Assembly (NCBI GenBank): GCA_951230915.1
Contig: OX579633.1
Span: forward strand, 2,418,001 to 2,482,000
Source: Antitrichia curtipendula
Taxonomy: Eukaryota; Streptophyta; Bryopsida; Hypnales; Leucodontaceae
DNA length: 64,000 bases
Direction: 5' to 3'
Positions 11,591 through 24,292 of this stretch are shown one piece after another. Positions within the stretch are counted from its first letter, which is position 1. Each line of letters opens with the position of its first letter. Below the pieces are notes generated by a model that was not told where the DNA came from, did no database searches, and saw only the letters and a program-made list of their open reading frames with translations. The translations under genes were made by a program, and so were the position numbers.

Positions 11591-12980
11591 CAAAGTCGTC
11601 GGTGTGAGTATCCTCTAAATAGTTTGGTGATAGAGATTGATAATATCAACTGCTAGTGTGCACCATATAATGACTTACTTGGGTACTTGCAACTATCTAA
11701 AGACTAAGGACAACCTACCTTAGCACCTACATGACCACCAAATTTGTAGTTCACAGGGCATTACTTCTTGATCGCCACAATTCAAACAAGTACCAAACAA
11801 TACACAAAAAATGGTCTCGTTGATGATTAATCCAACCTCACCACCACATTATGTCTATGAAAATGAAAGCCTAATCACAAATACAAAATGCAACAAAATC
11901 GGAAACCGCCGGCAACAATGTCTGCCATAGGAGAAGGTACCATAACAAAATTCAAACAATACAAGGTTGGATCCTCTTATCCAACAACAAATTACAAAAA
12001 CACAAGAAAATGCCCTTTACAATTCCAACAAGTCTCAAATACAATGCAACCCAAGTAGGTCAATACAAAAATGAGAAATTGAGCTAATATCCAAACCCCA
12101 ATTCTCTGTAGCCTTGGGAAACGACCTAAAAGGTATTGCAAACCTCCTCTAAATGATCAAAGAACTATAGAAATAGGTTCTTTGAGTTTTAACACCTTAA
12201 ATAGATCCAAATTTTGCTAAAAACTAACCTATGATGCATCCGCAATGAAGGTGCAATGATGACAATTTATTTATTTTTATTTTTAAATTAGATTAAATTT
12301 GGATGAAAACCTAGTTTGGGGATGAAAATGGTGAATGAAAAATGTCCTTTCACCACCTCTTGCAATCAACCCTTTTTATAAGCTTTTTGAGAAAGTGCTA
12401 GGATGGCTATTACTTAAAATTTGGTGAAGCATTGCATTTCTACATTCATCAATATTTTGGACCAAAAAATACTTACCAATCATATTTATGCACTTTTTCA
12501 TCCACATTTGACGACTTCATCCTCATTTTTAATAGAAATGGGAAATTTTTGGCAAAAAAAGATTACTTTTATCTAGCGAAAAGTATAATTTTATTTTGAA
12601 TTGGTGCTATCTAGCCCCATGGTGCCAAAAAAAAGGGTTGTTTGTAGTCAACAATCACCATTTAGTCCAATTCAATCCAATCAAGTCTAACTCAACTCAA
12701 TCCAATCCAATTCTAGCCAATTTAGTGATCACCCACCTGTTGCATAATCATGCTTCTAGCCAATATAGAGTATTAGAAAACAAAAATAATTCAAAACCCC
12801 AAAAAATCACTCAAATTCTATGATTTTTGAAGCAATATAGGTTGGTATGCAACTCTCCTACTAATACTACAAGCATGAGTAATAAACCAGAAAAAAAAAT
12901 TTATACTTCCATTTGAAGTTGCTACCACAAAGAAAGAATCAAACAAACAAACAAATTGTTGTCAAGAGAAAAATCATTGT
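11591..12980 (-). other. Retrotransposon leader, non-coding
   Basis: This 1.4 kb between the 5' LTR and gag has no convincing frame. It contains a CCAATTCAATC-like simple repeat (about 12665-12722). I could not place a primer-binding site complementary to a tRNA 3' end beside the LTR with confidence. Confidence 0.4.
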
Positions 12981-13357
12981 CAAGAGAGATAACATAGAAT
13001 CTACACACATAAAGTCAGGCGGCTCTCACTCCACGAATGGAGAATCCAAAAGTGCAAGCGTGAAAAAAAAAAAAAAAAGTGAAGACTTTACTAAATGATA
13101 AACCATCATCTCCAAGCAAAGCAAAAATATATAAATCTCTCCAAAAGCACTTCACAAAATTTCACTTGACATTAATGTCAAGTCAAGCAACTCTCTCCAC
13201 CTAAATACTCAAACCCTAAAATGGATGAATTCTACAATTAGGATTAAACTTATCCAAAATTAAGGTGAACTCCAATGGAAGTCCATCTAACACAATAAGT
13301 CGATGTGGAGTGGCCTTGATGTCACTTCACGTGCTTGGGGGAGGGGGGGCATTGTCA
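12981..13357 (-). repeat. Right (5') LTR of the Ty3/gypsy element
   Basis: This is the partner of 5203-5566. Its outer end, read on the minus strand, begins TGACAATGCCCCCCC, giving the TG start expected of an LTR. The plus strand accordingly ends GGGCATTGTCA at 13357. A 15-A run and several small indels separate it from the left copy, so the insertion is old. Confidence 0.75.
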
Positions 13358-14054
13358 AAAAACATAGGAACTACATGCTATAAAATATAAAATCTAATAT
13401 ATTCATTTTAAGTAAAATTTGTAAACAAATTTCATGTACTATAGGGTGTTTTAAAAGTGTGAAATATTATTATATATAATATTGGGTTGCATATAATACT
13501 ATAGAATTATGTGAATAATATATGTAAAATAGCAAATAAAAAAAGAATACTAGAAAAAAGAAAGGAATAATTATAGGGTACAAGGCTCAAAAATTATGAA
13601 TGGGGATAAAAAAATTGTTTTTCTATTCTAGGCAAAGTAATTTAAACGAAAAATTTAGACTTCACTTTTAGGTATGTGTCTTCATATTGATCTTTGAAAT
13701 TATTAACACCGTAAAAAATTTGTATTGATTAGAAAAAATTATGATAAATGGCCAAATGACCAAGTGGGTTATACATGACACTGGGAAAAAAGATAAATAG
13801 AGTGATTTAATGACTTAAATCACAATGCACCCAGAAGAGGCAGTCACTCCATGTATGATACTAATCTGTCAATGTTGCACTAACTAAGGCAATTAATAAT
13901 GCCACTTACTAATTGACAATTAAAACTAGCCGAGTACTTTGTTTGATGGCTTAGCATTTGCCTTGGTATGATCAAACAAAGTAGGTGAAGTTACTATAAT
14001 TTGTACTTTTGAGCCACATATTTATGAGATATGGTGGATGCCTTGGCATGTAGG
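13358..14054. other. AT-rich intergenic DNA, nothing recognised
   Basis: No gene, splice pattern or structured repeat is visible in these roughly 700 bp. Confidence 0.5.
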
Positions 14055-14410
14055 AGGTCCATAAATTGTCCTCTTAAGGGTTGAAACTGAATTTTGGGGA
14101 GGTGAAGCTTCTTGAAAAAAAATTCAATTTTTTTTTTTGAAAGACAAGTGTAAATGGCATCTTATCCAAGTTGTTTTATATATTTTGGAGCATTGTGGAT
14201 TAGTTATAAAATTTGAAGTTAAAATGGCATAGGGCTCTAAAATTGCCCACCCCCTAAAATATACATTATTTGTACATTACTGAAGGCTACAAAAAAGCAA
14301 TATGTTCAAGTAGTATACATCAAAATGAAGGTGGTCGGATTTAGAACATGTGCACTCTTAGAACCTCCTACCTCATTATAACTTGTCGTCCAATAGTGTA
14401 GAACTATATA
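14055..14410 (+). repeat. Dispersed repeat, copy A (partner at 23855-24215)
   Basis: This segment is collinear with 23855-24215 in the same orientation. Shared words include GTTGAAACTGAATTT / GCTGAAACTGAATTT, GGCATAGGGCT, CACCCCTAAAAT and TACATTxTTTGTACAT. It has no coding capacity. The partner lies inside a TTAA-flanked element, but no TTAA end was found around this copy. Confidence 0.6.
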
Positions 14411-14630
14411 ATCCTAAATTGTTTGTGTGGAATATGTTCAATGATTGCATTTCTATTGCCTTGTTTGTGAATTAGTTGGATGCGGCAAAAAATTCACATA
14501 TAAATAAAATAGTTACCTTTGAATGACCCCTCTTATAAATTATGAATACCAATAGGATGTCCAAAAATACTAACATTTACCTTTATTTTAAAAAATAATA
14601 TGACTTATAATCCATTCTACAAGGTGAATA

Positions 14631-14644
14631 CCCCCCCCCCCCCC
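14631..14644 (+). repeat. Run of 14 cytosines
   Basis: An uninterrupted C homopolymer lies in otherwise AT-rich DNA. Its length is likely variable between individuals or an assembly-sensitive spot. Confidence 0.9.
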
Positions 14645-15479
14645 TTAAATAGGATGTTATTGCAAATGTATGTAAATTCTACAAGGGAGTGCCTCCCCTC
14701 CCTTCAAGTGACAATTTTCCAAAATATCAACCCAATTGTTCAGTCTAGGTTCATGAATTTTTAAAAATAAACTGGAAATCTCATTCAACTCATCAATACC
14801 TAGAATGAACTTGTCATTTACTATACACATCCAAAAACTCAGACAACAACCGTTGCAATTTATCATACAATAACTACACAAATCAATTATTAATTCAATT
14901 GCAATGGGAACGATAAAATTCATCATTGCCCAATAACCGCACACTATACAACAAAGAATTGCAAGGAATTTTTAACTAGATCTCAACTTCATCACCTTTA
15001 AATTGCAATACAATTTGTAGGAAGAAATCTTTTTGCATTCTTTTTTTTGAAGGTGACTCTTAACATGACATTTAACAATCACATCAAATTTCAAAACATT
15101 CAAGTTTCTATAATTATGTGGGGACAACTTTGAATTTTGTCTATGCAGTGATTGGCAAGTTTACTCTAGTTGCCAACTCTTCTTGCACGTAGAGTGTAAA
15201 TATGTACAATTACCAACGGACCTCTACCTTCTCTATGCAATCCTATCATTGAGTGAAACTTGCTAACACAATCACATCTACCCAAAACTCCAAAAGAATT
15301 TATATGAACACCTATAGCAACAGCAACCTCGGTTGCCATTGCTAGAAAAATGGCTGGGTGAGTGCCTTCCCACCCCACCTCTCTGTCCAGCGAATGACGA
15401 ACATCCCACCCACCCACCAATTGTTCAATTTTTTATTTATAAACTCAAAAGAATGTGATCAATAAACCCCTAAACCCCT

Positions 15480-18400
15480 TCATATTTACTCTACCCATTA
15501 TCGTACCTATGTGCCTGACGGCGCTCCGCTACAGGCCTAAACCCTACGCGCTCCAGTATGTGCTACATCCTTGTCCGTTGCCCTGTCCGTTATCCCGATG
15601 AAGTTCATGTCCCTCAGCAGGGATCGCCTGGCGATTCTTCCAGCGGCACTGGCAAGGTTGCCACTGCTACAGACATGCAACGCTAAGCTTAATCATCCAG
15701 GCTTCGCCATAGGTTATACCACAGGGAGATTATTCGTATTTCTTTCACAGGACTGACTACCAGAAGTTTCTCAGGTGCTTTTGCACTTACTTCCAAGGGG
15801 GAAATCAAGGAAAATCAGCTCCAGTGGCACAAATTATCTATGTTGATGACACTTTAAACAGACAGGGAATGGCAATACGGGAACCACAGATCGATAATCT
15901 CCTCGTGTTAAGTTATCGTCAGAAATGGCAATGTGAGAGAAGTTCTCTGATTCCGTCTCACAGCTCCAAGAGCAAGCTTTTCCACCATTGGACCGACCTT
16001 CAAGTGCAAGCACACCACCTCATCACCTGGCCAGAACATAACTTCGTATCAAGAGATCGAAAAGTGCCAGAAAACAATATGTTTTAGATCTCGTTTCCTC
16101 CATGTCAGTGAACTCTCCACTCGCTCTACGACACGACGCATGCATGACAGCTCTCCATTGAATGAAATCCACTTTCCTTTAACTTATTCGGGATTGGAAA
16201 TCTTCGTGAAGCTTTTGTCTGTTTCATCTTGTTGACTGCTAAACAATTAGTATCATATGGTAACGCTATTTGAATTCATGCATGAACGAGTACCTTCTGT
16301 ATCCCAAGAACGTGAACAGATTCAGAGAGTAATGTCCACATTGCATTCATTCATTTCAAGTGGCGATTTTGGGTGCACATAGTATACTATCCTGGGGAAG
16401 TGAAGAGGGCGCCACTTGTCTTGAACTCAGAGAGGATGGCACGGCAAGAAACTTGTCTTACAGTTGCCTCAGACTTGATTACCAAACCTAAGCATCTTCT
16501 TTCCAAAAGAATTTTCTGAACAAGACGGTAGACTCCCAACTGATCCAGAAGAGGAGTATCTACTGAAATGTCTTCCCTTTGATCTGGACATCTTAGTTAC
16601 CAAGAAGTCTTCATCTATGAAAAAACTGGTTAACAATTTTTAGGATACTCGGATAGGTGCAGCTGCGTCCAAAATGTTATCTTATTTTCAATCTGTAAGA
16701 AAGAGCATATGAAGATTAAGTTATACTCTGTATTTCAAAATTTTCCTACTCCTTGACCGTGTCAATATATATTTCCTTCGCACAGATTCTATTCAATGTT
16801 GTGTGATTGCGTAAAATGATTTTATGTTTCATTCAGACACATGAGCTATCACGCTCGGGATTCTAGGAGTTCAGAATTTGTATCATGCAGGGAGGGACCG
16901 CAATTTTTGTCATCTCACAGAAAATGAAGAGAAGAAGCATTTCCGTAGCAGGATGTCAAGGGCAGATAAGTTAGGGGTCAGGATCAGGGGGGACAGTGAA
17001 AGACTCCTGTGGTGGGTGGAGCGCCTGCTATGATAAGGGAACAATTGTAAAGTTTGTTGGACCATGGATGTCGCGTTGCCGTCTTGCACTCTTAACAGAT
17101 TCCTTTCTTATCTCTTCGCGTCTTTTGCAGCAGAGACTGATCCGCTTTTGAGCTTGACGTCCGAAAGCAGCTTCGGGTTGCTGTGTAACCACAGTGGCCG
17201 GTGCTCTCAATCAACTGACAGAACTCTGAGATCCATTTCTGTGGAATCACATGAATTGCGGATGGCAGCCCAACCTCACGCTGCAAGAGAATTCGTCGGG
17301 GGCGCTTTGCGAGATTTAGTAACACACACCCGACCAATTCGCCGAGTTTAAAGAGTTCATAAGCTCAAACTCTAAGCCCTAAAACCCTAAACCCTAGTAT
17401 TCTCCCAATTTTAGCAAAGCACGAGGCACATGCGGGACCCGTGATCTCAATTGCATCAAATGTCATTATTTGTTCCCTACGCATCCCCGAAGAACTGGTC
17501 AGTCACGTTCTCTGTCTCATCCTAATAAGCTTCCATCCCCGTCACATGTAGCGACTTCAACGTCTCTGGTACGCAACGATGCGAGAACCCTCCTGTGTCC
17601 TGATTTGCAATAAATCTCGATATTGTGAGTGCATGTTGGCCACCTCCACAGACTCGTCGTGGTCGGTCTTAACTTATCCGGTGACGAGGCTGGGTTGCAC
17701 TGCGAGTCTGCAATCCAACTCCCCTGGCTACGTTAGGGGCTACCTCGATGGCTATGGAGTATGTACCACGGCATCTGGAGTCACGTCGCAGTACAAAGAA
17801 AAGGGATGGATTTAATTACCTCTTTCAGGTACTTATTGCAGAAACCTGCGGTGATGATGCTGCTGGCGCAGCTTCAGGTACGATGGCGCAGAAACAACTC
17901 CTGCATTGAGAGTCCCCCTGTCCTGTGAAACATCGAGTCAATTGGTCGCATTGATGATTCGTGGCCGGACTCACTGCTCAGTGCTCACATGGACCACAAC
18001 CGCCTGCTTCCCATAAACCGATGTCGGAGAGTCTCGTTGTTGTGGCGTGATCTCAGTGGCCACCACGGGAACAAGTTTATAATGTGGTTTGCTTTTGCCA
18101 TCTTCGTCTGTTCCGACCTACTGATGAGTCCGTATCCAGGTTAGACAGGCATGGATGGAAAATGTTCATATCCGCCGACTGAGGGCGATCATGGATGAAA
18201 TTGTCCTCATCCTTTTTTCACATGGATGCTCGTCCATGCCAAAACAGAAAACTGACAGACTAATTCTAAGTTGCACACAAATATTTCTGTGATCTGCAAA
18301 TCTCCTCTGCACCAACTGAGCTACGTACATTCGCTGGATTGGGCATGACAATCGGGACACCCCAGGTTGATCCAAACTAAGTTAGGCGTCTCGAATACTA
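15480..18400. other. GC-richer island with no recognisable gene
   Basis: Base composition rises clearly relative to the AT-rich flanks and CpG dinucleotides are frequent. The longest frames (15571-15756, 15824-16087, 17064-17351 and 17579-17815, all plus) are under 100 codons and match nothing I know. The segment feeding into 15824 is open further upstream (from about 15745), so it might be an exon. Plant telomere-like words (ACCCTAAACCCTA) occur at 17383-17397. It could be a non-coding RNA locus, a decayed gene, or exons I cannot join. Confidence 0.35.
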
Positions 18401-19630
18401 AGTTACACTTGTGAATACCCATAAATCATGAATCAGCATTCCGTACCATGAAAAAATATATACTTGTGGTCGAAGTGAATGTTCTCAAGGTACGGACACC
18501 GTCGTGATTGAAAAGAAAACAGTTTTTATAATGTGAACAGGGTATGAAACAAGAGGACGCAACTCTTCTATACGTAACACTCTTGAACACCACCACTTTT
18601 GAACAGCAACTGAATGAAGAACCTAGCCTCAGGCTCTATTGAATTTGAGTACCTATCGATTGATCAAATTTCTAGCAGCAGACTCGATCAAAATTCTTGC
18701 AGAAGCGAGCTGACACGATCAACTAAGTGATCTATCAAACTCAGTAATCTCCTGATCATAAATTACAGTTAAAATCGATCAACCCAAATTATATACTGAA
18801 TCAATCAATCAATCCAGGGTTCGGTCAAAAAACGACGAAAACACGTTCCCATGATCCTTAGAAAAAAACGACGAAAACAGACACAACCTAAAAAGTGCTC
18901 GACTCTACATCAATTTTATTATGAAAAGAAAATTCATCACCAAAGCACCCCAGTAGCAGTATCCTTTTCTTACCTGTTCTCTGCAGACTTGCTGTCCATC
19001 CACCAGAAAAACAAACGGCGGGTGGCGAATATGCTCCGTTTTAACTAGTGTGTCCTTTTGGTTTTGATTTTTTCTGTGTTTACTTTTTTGTGAGGGTATG
19101 ATGTTCTAATCTGCGGAGATCTGGTTTCTTGTTATAGGCGTCATTTAGTTGACAGTCTGGCAAGACTTTGTTGACGCGCTTCTTGGGGATATTAACGTCG
19201 TGAAGGGACGGTGCTCGGGAGGAGGCGGGAGAACATAAATCTGGAGCTTCTGGGGAGCAAAATCTGGAGTTTGGGCTTGACAAGAATGTAGACTAAAAAT
19301 TCTCACTTCTGCAAATTTTTCTTCCCTTCTCATCTTGATATGGACTAATTGAGAACCTTGCACAGAATTCAATGAATTGAAGCATGGAGTGACCAAGCTA
19401 GTGGCACATTGTTGAAACCAAAAGTTGTTGTTTGGGGCATATTTGGATGCAAGGAGTGATAAAGGTTGTTCGCAGTAAAGCAATTTTTGTTTTTTCTTCA
19501 ATATCTTGCTGTGTCTCCTCGAAGTATGCACTGTGGTGTGTATCACAAGTAAAAAAACAAGTTGGACATTTTGAATACATGAATCTCATGAGATTTTCTT
19601 GTTGTAAAATTATTGTTTTTATTTTATATA
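18401..19630. other. Intergenic DNA, nothing recognised
   Basis: Simple AATCAATC repeats occur near 18793-18815. There is no gene or structured repeat I can support. Confidence 0.4.
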
Positions 19631-20431
19631 CACTACGAGAGAGAAGGGGTGTTTTAACCCCTAAAGCCCCAATGGTATTTTCTGTCAAAAACCACTCAAA
19701 TTACCACTTCTGCTGCATTTACTAAGGAAACCAACAAAAAAAAATTGGAATTCAACCATAGGACCTTGTACTTAACTTGTCTGAGATCATGTAGTAAAAA
19801 TTTCATAAAATTTAACCATACGGATTGGAAGATATTAGCATTCAAAGTTGGACAAAAAGTGTTTTTTTAAGAAGTTGCTTAAACTCCCCGAAAAACTAAG
19901 ATTGTTCATAACTTTCTCATCCCTAGTCCAAATAGAATGAATCAAAGCTTCACGTATAGATAAAAATAATAATATTGTAGGAAAAAAATTCAAAAAAATA
20001 TATTTTGATTTTTTGTAATTTTTAGGGGGTTGTCCGCCAACCTCCATTTCTTGCTTATTGTGCCATAACTTTTTCATCCGGCATCCAATTGAAACAAAAA
20101 ATATATATCCACAAAGGTCTCACAAAGATACACAACTTCGAAAAATCTCAAAAAAGTTCACTTCAAATTGAGACAATACGAACCTACCCGGATCCAAATT
20201 GTCCCCCGAGGGGACAAGTGATCCTTTAGGGATTAAGTGAGTTTTTAAGTATAGTTTTAAACATAAGATTATAAGTAATGACCTTTTAGGAGATTATCAT
20301 TAAAATTTTACTAGACACCACATGTATTTCTAACAAATTTTTACTGAAAATCTCCTTACAGGTCATCATTTATAATCTTATGTCTAGAACTATACTTAAA
20401 AACTTACTTAAAACACCCCTCTCTTGTAGTG
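19631..20431. mobile_element. CACTA-type MITE interrupted by a TTAA element
   Basis: The ends read CACTACGAGAGAGAAGGGG (19631) and, reverse-complemented from 20431, CACTACAAGAGAGGGGTG. CACTAC ends are diagnostic of CACTA/EnSpm elements. The flanks carry the same 3-bp ATA at 19628-19630 and 20432-20434, the target duplication length of this superfamily. Subterminal arms are long: GTTTTTAAGTATAG (from about 20241) mirrors CTATACTTAAAAAC (to about 20404). Removing 19658-20236 gives a 222-bp element with nearly continuous inverted arms. It has no transposase. Confidence 0.85.
19654..20236. mobile_element. TTAA-flanked non-autonomous element nested in the CACTA MITE, copy 2
   Basis: TTAA lies at 19654-19657 and again at 20233-20236. 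Inside these the ends read CCCCTAAAGCC and CCTTTAGGGA, an imperfect inverted pair. Deleting the element plus one TTAA rejoins the CACTA arm in exact register with the opposite arm (GGGGTGTTTTAAGTGAG against GGGGTGTTTTAAGTAAG). This shows insertion at TTAA with duplication of those four bases. The interior is homologous to 760-1691. There are no coding frames of note. Confidence 0.85.
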
Positions 20432-20436
20432 ATAAG

Positions 20437-20870
20437 ATTATGGCAAGCAAAAGGCCCATGATAGACACCTAGGAAATGACCCATTATAGTCTTACATCAA
20501 TCCATAACATATTTATTTTTTCAATAAATGAGATTTAGTTTACACTAGGTTGAGTTAGTGTCCACAAACAATGTCTTGAATAGTAGTGATGGAGTGACTT
20601 GTAACTGCAAAAGGAACTTCCCCCTTTTGAATGTAAATACATTACAAGAAGTGACTTTTTGAAGGCCTTCATGTTATGGCCATGTTAGGAAATATTGGGA
20701 CTATTTTATGTGAGTAAGATGACCATTACAAATACTTTTTGTTGGTTTTGAAGTAGTCTAGAGACTCATTCGGGCCAATTGGGTAGCAGACTTCAAAAAT
20801 CCATAACAAATTCATACTTTATCAAAAGAATAAAATTTAAATTGCTCTCCCATTTCTCCCATTTACCTTT
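20437..20870 (+). repeat. Dispersed repeat, copy A (partner at 60555-60985)
   Basis: This segment is collinear with 60555-60985. Both contain CACCTAGGAAATGACCCATTA, GTCTTACATCAA, CTTTTTGTTGGTTTTG and AAATTCATACTTT in the same order and orientation. It is non-coding and diverged by many substitutions and small indels. Confidence 0.75.
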
Positions 20871-22353
20871 ATGTGGATTTCTTTTTTTTAAATAATTCCA
20901 GCAAAGCCAACTAACAGGGCAATCCAGTCATTCTGCCTGTCATAGGCTGGTTCACCCTCCTATTGATGGTGCTGCAATATGGAGTAAGGCTACTGTACTA
21001 CCGGTAAGTTATACCGGTATACGGAAGTCTTGTCAAGAAGACAAACATTCTTATTAGGTCCCACATGGGCATGGGCAGAGTCTCAGTGAGAAGAATGTGT
21101 ATATATTGTATTGTTGTGTATTGATTACTTCCCATGTGCTCATTGCACATATGATTTGTATTCTCTAATTTTGACTTGCATCTGACGAACTCCTGAGTGG
21201 CTCGATTCCCAACTAAACCTGATCAATTTAATTCTTGCAGAAAAAACTTTCCAACTTAGGTGAAGGGCCCACCGGCCACACTGACTTACTTACAGGGCGG
21301 TAGAGTAGAGCACCTCCATCCCGACCGCTACAAAAGGGCCCTTCAAATCACATTTTCAACCAAACTTCCAATTTCGAGGGACCCCAATCACACGAGCAGG
21401 GAGAATTGACAACCGAAGATCATTTTTTTAAATTCACCCTATTTTGTGCCACGCTTACTGATAATTCTTCACCTATTACACTTAATTTGGGGTCTTTGAT
21501 CGCAAATATGAATTCAAAATTTTTCAAAAAAATCTTATGTTGCAAATAAAAAAACTCTATTGTTTGCCCTAGTGGGGTAATGAGGGAGTCAATTCACCTT
21601 GACCCAATCACACTCTCTATAAATTCTCAAATAATCATAAATTTTCAAATAAACATAAAATTATTAAAGTCTCAAGTACTTTACAATCATGCTGCATCAT
21701 TTAGAGATTTGAAGACATTTCATTGGAGCAGTTCAATTGCTCTAGCCAATACTATCCCATAAAATAAAGCCAAAAATTTGAAAAACTATAAGTGTAAAAT
21801 GTCCAAAAGTCACAAACGTGTTAATTTTTTGACAACCATGCACGACCATGTACTTGAACACCTACAAAATCATTTATTTTGAGGCAATCAAATCCTTCAT
21901 ATGCAGGCTTCAAACTTTTTAATTTACATCATTTCTAGGGCCAAGTATCCTTTTTATCAAAAGAATCATATTCATGTACATGTATGTTAAAAATGAAATA
22001 ATTATTTTCAAGTGCTAAAACTTATTTTTTATCTTCAATTACATATTGGGTACAAATGTGGTAAAATTCAAATCTAGACATCATAACTATTAAAAGTTAA
22101 TATGTTCATGGTAGTGAAAATATATGATGCAAATGCATAAGCTCCCTACTATAAGCACATATTATTGCTAATGAATAAATACTTATCTCATTAAAAAAAA
22201 ACATAATATGTGCATCTAATAGGCACACAAGTGTTGGGTGAAAGTTAAATGTCTTAAAATATTTCATGTTCTAATTATAAATCCCGAGAATGCTCATAAT
22301 AAATAAAACATGTCACATAATCCTTATTTTGAAGATGTACTGTATTGGCATTG
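20871..22353. other. Intergenic DNA with a possible LTR-like stretch
   Basis: Around 20990-21310 the composition is more balanced, with a palindrome ACCGGTAAGTTATACCGGT, a TATATATTGTATTG stretch and a polypyrimidine-AG just before 21241. This resembles a lone LTR, but no partner or clear TG/CA ends were found. The rest is AT-rich and featureless. Confidence 0.3.
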
Positions 22354-22354
22354 T

Positions 22355-23006
22355 TTAACCCCTAAATGCCCAAGGCCTATTTTGAGCATCTTGAAATTTG
22401 CTCTAAATTGAACAAAAAGACTACATTTTGATAAGTTGTATCTTCTTTTTTTGAATTGTACCCATACAAATTCAAACTAGACATGTTAGAGATCTCATAG
22501 GAAAAGAAAATATAACAATATCACATATAAAGTGAAAGATTATAATGTTTGACCATGAGGGTGTTGAAACTGCAAATGTGATGTGAAGTCTTTCAATCTT
22601 CTTTTCACAATTCAAATCTAAAAAGTTGGTGATCAAAAAATATGAGGTTAAAGGCCTAACATGTGTAACCTCATTCAATTTATGGCTTCTTAAAATCTCT
22701 TTTGCAATTTTTCTGAATTAATTTTGAATGTGATTTTTTGTCCAAGACCTAGTGTATTTGAGGCTCATTTTCAAGAGCTCTCAACACTATAAGAAGTCAA
22801 GATTGCAATGGGTACCCTTGCACAAAATCTCAAATAGGAAAACCACTATAATTTATTTTCAAGATCGTATTTTTGATGCTAAAACTAGACTTCAAGAAAA
22901 ACTTTTCAAAAATATGAAATACTAAAAATAGCAACTTGGTTAGGTTTTATTTAACTTCAAAGTTTTGCAAACACCAGATTTGGGTGCCTTGGGCATTTAG
23001 GGGTTA
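22355..23006. mobile_element. TTAA-flanked element with perfect terminal inverted repeats, copy 3
   Basis: TTAA at 22355-22358 and 23003-23006 brackets an element whose ends CCCCTAAATGCCCAAGGC and GCCTTGGGCATTTAGGGG are exact reverse complements. With the flanking T/A the perfect match is 23 bp. There is no transposase frame. The perfect termini suggest it is younger than the other copies. Confidence 0.85.
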
Positions 23007-23752
23007 AAATCTCTTGATAATTCTTTTTGCTTAGATAATAGAACTATGTAAGCTATAGTGAAACTTTAAATTGATCTAAGAAGTATTATCATCTTTAGTC
23101 CCTACAAAAAATTAATTCAAATAGAAAAGTTATTCCTCAAATTGAATGTCATTGATTTATCAGTTGCTATAAATATATAAAATTCTTGAAAGAGTCGTGT
23201 TTTGTCTTTTCCCCATTCATTTCAAAACACTCAATTTTTGCCATATAATAGTGAAATGAAAAATGTTAGAAATTCCTATACTACCTCGAAATCCCATATT
23301 AAATTTGTAAAAAGGTAGAAGTGGAGGAGGGCCAACGCAACTCGAAGTACAAGGACCCTTTATACAACTTTTCAAAAAATGTTATGTACCCAAATGTCAC
23401 TTTTACCCGTTACCGACAATACCAACTGAAGGGCGAACTTGCCATGAAAAGCACAAAAAGTTCGCCAACATAAGAAACATGAACCGCGCACACAATATTA
23501 TGGCCCACACTCTTGGACACCGATCTCCTGCCCCAGCTGATGGCCGGGACATGTACTGACACTCACTAAATCATTAATCCGTCAGCGGGAACTTGAATGC
23601 CAATGCTAGTAGAGCATGGTCAGCAGTACTTCAACCAAAGGCACTGCAATTTTTTCACATAAAGTTACAGGAGATTGAAATTTGGCCCAGGAGATTTGGT
23701 TCGAAATCTGTGACCACCTGAAGTTGGTGGCCATCATGTGCCAAATGTTAAG

Positions 23753-24292
23753 TTAGCCCTTAAATGACACGCGGAAGTTTTGGGTGGGATGGATGACACT
23801 CATGACAGAGAACCCCTTTTACATAGGATAGAACAACAGGTGGAATTTTGTGTGGAAAGGGGAGGGGTCCAGAAATCGCCCACCTAAGAGCTGAAACTGA
23901 ATTTCGGGAAGGCGAAACTTCTTGAAATATTTTTCAGTAAATTTTCCTCGAAAGAGAAGTGGATTTGGCATCTAACCTACGTCATTTCATATTTTCTGGA
24001 GCTTTTTGAAATTAGTTATGAAATTTTGAAGTTGAACTGGCATAGGGCTACAAAATCATCCACCCCTAAAATGTACATTGTTTGTACATCAATGAAGGCT
24101 ATGAAAAAACAGCATGTACAAATCGTGTACATTTTACAGGTGGGCGGTTCTTAATGCCCGAACTATTCTTGAGCCTTCTACCTTAGTTTGACCTCCAATG
24201 AATGTTCTTGAGTTTTTTTTGGGAAGTAAATGATTCACACAATACCCAAAAGGATGATTTTCATAGTGACCAAGCCGTCGTTTAGGGGTTAA
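23753..24292. mobile_element. TTAA-family element, copy 4 (left TTAA mutated)
   Basis: The right end reads GTCGTTTAGGGGTTAA (to 24292). The left end at 23753 reads TTAGCCCTTAAATGAC, which matches the reverse complement of the right end at most positions but with TTAA changed to TTAG. It encloses copy B of the 14055-14410 repeat (23855-24215). A second CCC-type end, TTAACCCTCTAAGG, starts at the same TTAA (24289), so another element may have abutted here. Confidence 0.45.

Larger units (their letters stand above)
5203..13357 (-). mobile_element. Degenerate Ty3/gypsy LTR retrotransposon carrying a DNA methyltransferase
   Basis: Two diverged direct repeats (about 5203-5566 and 12981-13357) are the LTRs. 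Between them, on the minus strand and reading right to left, lie gag with zinc knuckles (about 11590-10390), an aspartic protease (9690-9236), a C5-cytosine methyltransferase (about 8960-7925), integrase (about 7290-6180) and a PHD finger (about 6180-5960). All parts have stops and frameshifts. Integrase downstream of protease fits Ty3/gypsy. No reverse transcriptase or RNase H motif is found in the roughly 640 bp between methyltransferase and integrase, so this copy has probably suffered an internal deletion and could move only with help. Retrotransposon-borne methyltransferases have been reported from charophytes and dinoflagellates. Flanking target duplications were not identified. Confidence 0.85.

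Noticed and set aside
18296..18332. Antisense GTAGCTCAGTTGGTGCAGAG, a good tRNA A-box
   Set aside because: No B box, anticodon arm or acceptor stem can be found at the proper distance. It is only a tRNA-like fragment.
20990..21310. Solo LTR
   Set aside because: Composition is suggestive, but neither terminal TG/CA with a target duplication nor a second copy was found.
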